This document shows positions 59,828 to 64,000 of a DNA stretch of 64,000 nt, one piece after another. The stretch lies in NCBI RefSeq assembly GCF_001905545.1, contig NZ_LIPD01000007.1, positions 278,114-342,113 on the forward strand, written 5' to 3'. Position 1 is the first letter of the stretch. The number at the start of each line of letters is the position of its first letter. The position numbers and the translations under genes are program-made. Below the pieces are notes generated by a model. It was not told the DNA's origin and ran no database searches. It saw nothing but the letters and a program-made list of their open reading frames with translations. This DNA is from Streptomyces sp. CB02056. GTDB taxonomy: Bacteria > Actinomycetota > Actinomycetes > Streptomycetales > Streptomycetaceae.

Positions 59828-60355
59828 TCACACCCCGGTGGCGCCGTCGACGGACTCCCGGAGCAGGTCGGCGTGGCCGTTGTGGCGGGCGTACTCCTCG
59901 ATCAGGTGCACCAGGATCCAGCGCAGCGAGACGCTGTCCGCGCCGATCACCGCGGCGACCTGCGGGGAGAGCGGGCCGGCCGCCTCCAGCGGCTTGTCCG
60001 CGGTCAGCTCCCGGCCCCGGTCGACCTCTGTCTGCCAGTCCCGCAGCGCCTCGGCCATCCCGCGCTCCGGGGCCAGCCCGTAGCCGTCGGCGTTGTCCGC
60101 GCCGTACACCGGCGGGACGTCCTGCCCGGCGAACACCCGCTGGTACCAGGTGCGTTCGACCTCGGCGAGGTGCTGAACCAGGCCCAGCAGGGTCATCGTG
60201 GACGGTGGGACGGACGCCAGCCGCACCTGGTGGTCGTCGAGGCCGTCGGCCTTCCGGGCGAGCGTGGCCCGCTGGAAGTCCAACCAGTTCTCCAGCGTGG
60301 TGCGTTCATCGGTGTGCGGGGGCGGGATCGGCCGCCCGTCCGGGGTGTGTGCCAT
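59828..60355 (-). CDS. DinB-family protein (DUF664)
   Basis: 175 residues from ATG 60355. DinB four-helix fold: TTLENWLDFQRATLARKADG, LGLVQHLAEVERTWYQRVF (metal-ligand His) and ILVHLIEEYARHNGHADLLRE (two metal-ligand His). These proteins are related to mycothiol-dependent S-transferases and maleylpyruvate isomerases. Its start lies 50 nt inside the end of the MATE gene in another frame, so the two may be translated from one message. Confidence 0.9.
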   Translation of the reverse strand: MAHTPDGRPIPPPHTDERTTLENWLDFQRATLARKADGLDDHQVRLASVPPSTMTLLGLVQHLAEVERTWYQRVFAGQDVPPVYGADNADGYGLAPERGMAEALRDWQTEVDRGRELTADKPLEAAGPLSPQVAAVIGADSVSLRWILVHLIEEYARHNGHADLLRESVDGATGV

Positions 60356-61712
60356 GGCCCCCACCCTGGCACACACCACCGACAGTCCCGCGCGGACTCC
60401 GCGACCGTGTCAGTGTGGCGAGCAGCGCGAGCTGCACGGCCGCGCCCACCGCAGGCCCGAGCCACACCCCCGACACCCCCAGCGGCCCGGACAGGGCCGC
60501 CGAGGCGGCGAGTTGGGTCCCGAGACCGAGCAGGACGGAGACCACCAGCGGGCGCCCGGCGCCCGCCGCCTGGTGCACTCCGCCGACCGCCACCACCAGC
60601 GCGTACGGCAGCAGGTAGAGGGCCGCCGAGCGCAGGAAGCCGACGGACTGCGCGGCCACCGCCCGGTCCTCGGTGAAGAGCGCGGTCAGCGGCACGGCGA
60701 GCGTGACGGCGAGCAGCGCCGCCACCCCACCGAGCAGCGCGGCGAGGCGTCCGGTGGCGCGGCGCAGGGTGTGCAGCGCGGCGACCTCTCCCGCACCGGT
60801 CAGCCGTGCCGCCTCGATCGCGGCGGCCTGGCGCAGCGCGTAGAAGGCCATGGTGGCGACGAGCAGGACGCGGTAGCCGAGGCCGTAGCCGGCCACCGCC
60901 GCGACGCCGAAGCCCGCGACCAGGCCGAGTTGGGCGGTTCCGACGGCCATCCGGGCGGTGAAGTCCAGACCGAACGGTGCGCCCGCGCGCAGGATGTGTA
61001 CCGCCGCCGCGCCCGCTCCCCCGGTGCCGCCGGGGTCCTGCGGCTGCGGTTCCTCGCGTCTCACCGGCTTCCGTAGTCGCCGCCCGCGCCGCACTCGCAG
61101 GGTGACGGCGAGGGCGATCGCCCGGGAGAGGACCAGGGCCAGGGCGGCGCCCGGCACGCCGAGGGCGGGCAGCGGCCCCGGGCCGAGGATCAGCAGGGGG
61201 TCGAGGAGGAGCAGCAGCGCGTTGGAGAGCAGGGCGATCCGCATCGGGGTGCGGGTGTCGCCCGCGCCCTTGAACAGCTCGTCGGCGACGCGCTGGCCGA
61301 CGAAGAGCGCGAAGGCCGGGAACGCGACGGCGAGGTAACCGGCGGCCTGTTCGGCAGCTTCGCCGTCCAGGAAGGCGCCTGCCAGCCGGTCGCGCAGCAG
61401 GAAGCCGGGGACGGCGAGCGCCGCGCTGACCGCGGCACAGAGCCGCCAGGCCGCGCGGGTGGTCCGGGCGGCTTCGGCGTGATCGCCGGCACCGAGGGCG
61501 TGGGAGAGCCTGACGCTGGTACCGGAGGCGACCACCAGGACCAGGCCGAGCAGCAGGTTCTCGACGGTGCCGGCCAGGGTGACGGCCGCGACCGCGGCCC
61601 CGCCGAGACCGGCCACCCAGAGGGCCCCGATCACCGAGGCGATCACCCCGGACAGCAGCTCCGCGTAGACGGGTACCGCCAATGCCGTGAGTCGGCGCAA
61701 CTGGCCGCGCAT
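60306..61712 (-). CDS. MATE-family efflux transporter
   Basis: 468 residues if started at ATG 61712 (GGAAGG close upstream); an alternative ATG 61751 adds 13 residues that would lie inside the insertion sequence. Twelve hydrophobic helices in two related halves, with ELLSGVIASVIGALWVAGLG in helix 1-2, ADELFKGAGDTRTPMRIALLSN and the second-half equivalent around FGLDFTARMAVG. A Pro/Gly/Arg-rich loop joins the halves. Exports cations or drugs using Na+ or H+. The upstream region is interrupted by the IS110 element just before the start codon. Confidence 0.88.
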   Translation of the reverse strand: MRGQLRRLTALAVPVYAELLSGVIASVIGALWVAGLGGAAVAAVTLAGTVENLLLGLVLVVASGTSVRLSHALGAGDHAEAARTTRAAWRLCAAVSAALAVPGFLLRDRLAGAFLDGEAAEQAAGYLAVAFPAFALFVGQRVADELFKGAGDTRTPMRIALLSNALLLLLDPLLILGPGPLPALGVPGAALALVLSRAIALAVTLRVRRGRRLRKPVRREEPQPQDPGGTGGAGAAAVHILRAGAPFGLDFTARMAVGTAQLGLVAGFGVAAVAGYGLGYRVLLVATMAFYALRQAAAIEAARLTGAGEVAALHTLRRATGRLAALLGGVAALLAVTLAVPLTALFTEDRAVAAQSVGFLRSAALYLLPYALVVAVGGVHQAAGAGRPLVVSVLLGLGTQLAASAALSGPLGVSGVWLGPAVGAAVQLALLATLTRSRSPRGTVGGVCQGGGHGTHPGRAADPAPAHR

Positions 61713-61766
61713 GCCCTTCCATACCTTTCTTCGTGGGATCGTTCTGGTCATTCGTAAGATCAGGGC

Positions 61767-61911
61767 ACCCAGGGATGCCGGGTGTGGCTGTCATGTCATT
61801 GCCGCGTCCGTGGCTGAGGGAGATTGGCCGCCCGGCATCCCGCGACGACTCGGCCGCTGATTGGGATGCGCGGAACAAGATCGCTCGTATGGACATGTCG
61901 GCGAGGTCGTC
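61767..61911 (+). ncRNA. Putative IS110 bridge RNA with target- and donor-binding loops
   Basis: TAAGAT (61755-61760) is a good -10, placing the RNA start near 61767. Hairpin 1: GGGATGCCGGG (61772-61782) pairs exactly with 61831-61841. Hairpin 2: GACGACTCGGCCG (61844-61856) pairs, with two bulges, with 61899-61911. In loop 1, AGGGAGATT (61817-61825) is the exact complement of the right junction 63213-63221, and CATGTCAT (61792-61799) matches the left target 61710-61717 at 6 of 8 positions plus one G-U. In loop 2, ATTGGGA (61860-61866) equals 63207-63213, and GTATGGA (61887-61893) is the complement of 61718-61724. This is the layout of bridge RNA guides. The 3' end is uncertain and may extend towards 61950. 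Confidence 0.7.
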
Positions 61912-61952
61912 TGCTGGGACTGTGAACAGGCACGTCGAGCGAGGAGGATTGG

Positions 61953-63167
61953 ATGCCCGAACTGTGGGCCGGGACGGATGCGGGCAAGGCCGAGCACCAC
62001 TGCACGGCGATCGACACGGACGGGAAGACGGTGCTCTCCCGCCGGGTGCCGAACAACGAGGCCGAACTGCTGGAACTGCTCAGCGACGTCCTGGAGCTGG
62101 CCGACGGCAACCCGGTGACGTGGGCGGTGGACCTGAACGCGGGCGGCGCCGCGCTGTGGATCGCGCTCCTGGTCAACCACTCGCAGAAGCTGCTCTACAT
62201 CCCCGGCCGGACCGTGCACCACGCCTCGGCCGCCTACCGGGGCAACGGGAAGACGGACGCCAAGGACGCCTTCGTCATCGCCGACACCGCCCGCATGCGC
62301 CGCGACCTGCAACCGCTGGACCAGGCCGGCGAGATCGCAGTCGATCTGAAGATCCTCACCGCCCGCCGCATGGACCTGTCCGCCGACCGCACCCGTGCCA
62401 TCAACCGGCTGCGCGCCCAGATGCTGGAGTACTTCCCGGCCCTGGAACGGGCCTTCGACTACAGCGTCTCCAAGAGCGCCCTCGTGCTGCTGACGGGCTA
62501 CCGGACGCCGGCCGCACTCCGGCGCATCGGTCGGGCCCGACTGGCGGCCTGGCTGAAGAGTCATGGCGTGCGCACCGCGCCCACGGCGAAGAGCACGGCC
62601 GAAGCCGCGGTCACGGCCGCCGAGGCCCAGTTCACCGCCGTTCCCGGGGAGAAGACCGCCGCCAGGATGGTCCACACCCTGGCCAGGGAGGTGATGTCCC
62701 TCGACCAGGAGATCGCCGAGCTCGAAGCCCTGATCGAGGGCCGGTTTCGCGAGCACCCCCACGCCGAGGTGATCACCAGCATGCCCGGCATCGGCGACAT
62801 GCTCGGCGCCGAGTTCATCGCCGCCACCGGCGGCGACATGGCCGCCTTCGGCAGTCCCGACCGCCTCGCCGGGGTCGCCGGCCTCGCCCCCGTGCCCCGC
62901 GACTCCGGCAAGGTCAGCGGCAACCTCCGCCGACCCCGCCGCTACAGCCGAAGACTCCTGCGGATGTTCTACCTCTCCGCCCAGGTCGCCGCTGTCCACT
63001 GCCCCGTCTCGAAGGCGTTCTACCGGCGCAAGCGCGACGAGGGCAAGTCCCACAAGCAGGCCGTCCTGGCCCTCGCCAGGCGCCGTCTCAACGTGCTCTG
63101 GGCCCTCATACGCGACAGCCGCACCTTCGATGCAGTTGCGCCCAAGAACGCCGCCCCAGCGCAGTAA
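61953..63167 (+). CDS. IS110-family transposase (DEDD recombinase)
   Basis: 404 residues from ATG 61953 with GAGGAGG upstream; intact. N-terminal RuvC-like DEDD domain: Asp9 in AGTDAGKAEH, Asp60 in WAVDLNAGG (usually Glu), Asp102 and Asp105 in KTDAKDAF. A coiled linker (about 225-265) leads to the C-terminal Transposase_20 domain SMPGIGDMLGAEFIAATG with conserved serines and RRYSRRLLRMFYLSA. It performs RNA-guided recombination with the bridge RNA encoded upstream. Confidence 0.96.
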   Translation: MPELWAGTDAGKAEHHCTAIDTDGKTVLSRRVPNNEAELLELLSDVLELADGNPVTWAVDLNAGGAALWIALLVNHSQKLLYIPGRTVHHASAAYRGNGKTDAKDAFVIADTARMRRDLQPLDQAGEIAVDLKILTARRMDLSADRTRAINRLRAQMLEYFPALERAFDYSVSKSALVLLTGYRTPAALRRIGRARLAAWLKSHGVRTAPTAKSTAEAAVTAAEAQFTAVPGEKTAARMVHTLAREVMSLDQEIAELEALIEGRFREHPHAEVITSMPGIGDMLGAEFIAATGGDMAAFGSPDRLAGVAGLAPVPRDSGKVSGNLRRPRRYSRRLLRMFYLSAQVAAVHCPVSKAFYRRKRDEGKSHKQAVLALARRRLNVLWALIRDSRTFDAVAPKNAAPAQ

Positions 63168-63195
63168 GGCAGTCACGAGGCGTCACCGCCCTGGC

Positions 63196-63201
63196 TTGAC
63201 A
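63196..63201 (+). promoter_or_regulatory. Consensus -35 in the IS110 right end
   Basis: TTGACA, a perfect -35, 14 nt from the inferred right edge. In an excised circle it would face the left end at about the right distance to drive the RNA and transposase. Confidence 0.5.
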
Positions 63202-63300
63202 ACATCATTGGGAATCTCCCTTCCCCTGTGGTGCTCGTACGTGACCGGGCCGGCCCCGGCCCGCCTCGGCTCTCCTCGATCGGCTGCGGCCCTCTCGACC

Positions 63301-63351
63301 TGCCTCGAATAGAGATACATCGTTTCGAGGCACATCGACAAGAGGTAACAT
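63301..63351. promoter_or_regulatory. padR promoter and inverted-repeat operator
   Basis: TGCCTCGAA (63301-63309) and TTCGAGGCA (63324-63332) are exact 9-bp arms around a 14-nt spacer. TTTCGA (63323-63328), 17 nt, TAACAT (63346-63351) form a promoter towards padR. The operator would lie in the MATE/padR shared intergenic region if the IS were absent. Confidence 0.65.
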
Positions 63352-63392
63352 GACGACTCCACAGGGCGCACTCCGACCGAAGGGCTCCAGCC

Positions 63393-63947
63393 GTGTTGAC
63401 GCTCGCGATCCTCGGTTTCCTGTACGACCAGCCGCTTCACGGCTACGAGCTCAAGTCCCGGATCACCGGACTGACCGGTCATGTCCGACCGGTGAGCGAC
63501 GGCGCGCTCTACCCCGCCATCGCCCGACTGGAGAAGGCCGGACTGCTGCACCGCCGCACCGAACCGGGCAGCGGCGCCGCACCGCGGCAGACGCTGGAGC
63601 TGACGGCGCAAGGGCGGGCCGAACTGCTGCGCCGACTGGCCGACCCGGAGCAGGCCGAGATCACCGACCAGATCCGCTTCTTCACCGTCACCACGTTCCT
63701 GCACCATCTCGCCGACCCGACCCGGCAGGCCGCCGTGCTCCGCCGCCGACTGGCCTTCCTGGACGCTCCGAGCAGCTTCTTCTACGACGGGACGGGGCAG
63801 CCGGTGACCGCCGAGCGCGAGCCGAACCCCTTCCGGCGCGGGATGCTGCTCGTCGCCCGGGCCTCCACGGCGGCCGAGCGGGCCTGGCTGTCCGAGACCG
63901 TCGCGGAGCTGGAACGACCGGGCGGGGCGGAGCTCTCGGAAGGCTAG
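63393..63947 (+). CDS. PadR-family regulator
   Basis: 184 residues from GTG 63393 (AAGGG upstream). PadR winged helix: LAILGFLYDQPLHGYELKSR, VSDGALYPAIARLEKAGLLH and the wing LELTAQGRAELL; the C-terminal half (FFTVTTFLHHLADPTRQAAV) is the helical dimerisation domain. PadR proteins usually repress an adjacent, often divergent, transporter, which before the IS insertion would have been the MATE gene. No further gene is visible from 63948 to 64000. Confidence 0.92.
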   Translation: MLTLAILGFLYDQPLHGYELKSRITGLTGHVRPVSDGALYPAIARLEKAGLLHRRTEPGSGAAPRQTLELTAQGRAELLRRLADPEQAEITDQIRFFTVTTFLHHLADPTRQAAVLRRRLAFLDAPSSFFYDGTGQPVTAEREPNPFRRGMLLVARASTAAERAWLSETVAELERPGGAELSEG

Positions 63948-64000
63948 GTCCTCTCTTTCGGATCACGTCGGATCAGCGTGCGGCGTCGGGGTGCGTGCAT

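Larger units (their letters stand above)
61716..63215 (+). mobile_element. IS110-family insertion sequence (about 1500 bp)
   Basis: Limits are inferred from a CT dinucleotide shared by both edges (61716-61717 and 63216-63217), the known core for the IS110 relative IS621, and from loop-to-junction matches in the noncoding RNA. There are no terminal inverted repeats or target duplication, as expected. Left noncoding part 61716-61952, transposase 61953-63167, right end 63168-63215 with a TTGACA. It inserted directly upstream of the MATE start, between MATE and padR. CCCTTCC occurs at both junctions (61714-61720, 63218-63224), so an alternative right limit 4 nt further is possible. Confidence 0.8.

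Noticed and set aside
63218..63224. CCCTTCC at both IS edges as a 7-bp target-site duplication
   Set aside because: IS110 elements do not make staggered-cut duplications; a shared CT core plus chance similarity explains it. It remains a source of a few nt of uncertainty in the right edge.
63245..63262. GGGCC...GGCCC palindrome near padR as a third DosR-like box
   Set aside because: Spacing is 6 rather than 4 nt and the outer bases differ from the boxes at 23391 and 52824.

Overview
The window is a stretch of a very G+C-rich actinomycete chromosome. Codon third positions are almost always G or C, many starts are GTG, AGGAGG-type ribosome sites are common, and several genes look leaderless. 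Family content (secreted phospholipase D, CYP105-like P450 with its own ferredoxin and reductase, M28 aminopeptidase, many TetR/MarR regulators beside efflux pumps, small DUF6131/DUF6296-like proteins) points to Streptomycetaceae, Streptomyces or Kitasatospora. No rRNA, tRNA or CRISPR array was seen.

Layout. 1-13348: a minus-strand operon of six genes, the last running off the left edge, encoding very large proteins with no signal peptide that I cannot assign to a known pathway. Its promoter-proximal gene joins an HNH-nuclease-like N-terminus, in DNA of visibly lower G+C, to a long beta-rich body; a hemopexin-repeat protein and two paralogous Ig-like proteins follow. 13611-16231: TetR/alpha-beta-hydrolase divergon, a GNAT protein and an ABM monooxygenase. 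16346-19969: phospholipase D, an MFS pump and an ArsR regulator. 20069-23233: an adhesin-like protein with six SpaA repeats. 23500-26198: hybrid cluster protein and its reductase. 26241-31935: PTS permease, MarR, P450/ferredoxin/reductase operon, small membrane protein. 32097-35631: MFS-MarR operon and FabV enoyl reductase. 35992-39774: an incomplete second set of respiratory genes (qcrB-, ctaF- and ctaD-like). 39988-47467: tRNA-modification enzyme, ThrE-like exporter, TetR/SRPBCC and TetR/FAD-monooxygenase divergons. 47632-55171: Tat-exported phosphoesterase, small conserved proteins, AI-2E-type transporter, hibernation factor, dihydrolipoyl dehydrogenase. 55438-63947: M28 aminopeptidase, MT0933-type protein, TetR-MFS operon, DinB, a MATE pump, an IS110-family insertion sequence, and a PadR regulator.

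Two items deserve most attention. (1) The IS110 element (about 61716-63215) carries, upstream of its transposase gene, two adjacent imperfect hairpins whose loops match both element junctions in the manner of a bridge RNA. The element lies between a MATE pump gene and a divergent padR, so it has probably cut the pump off from its native regulator. (2) The six-gene operon at the left end looks like an undescribed multi-protein assembly with a swappable nuclease-like head. Smaller signals include a shared GGGGCC-N4-GGCCCT box before hcp and the two-tailed hibernation factor (possible DosR/OsdR-type control) and several exact palindromic operators.
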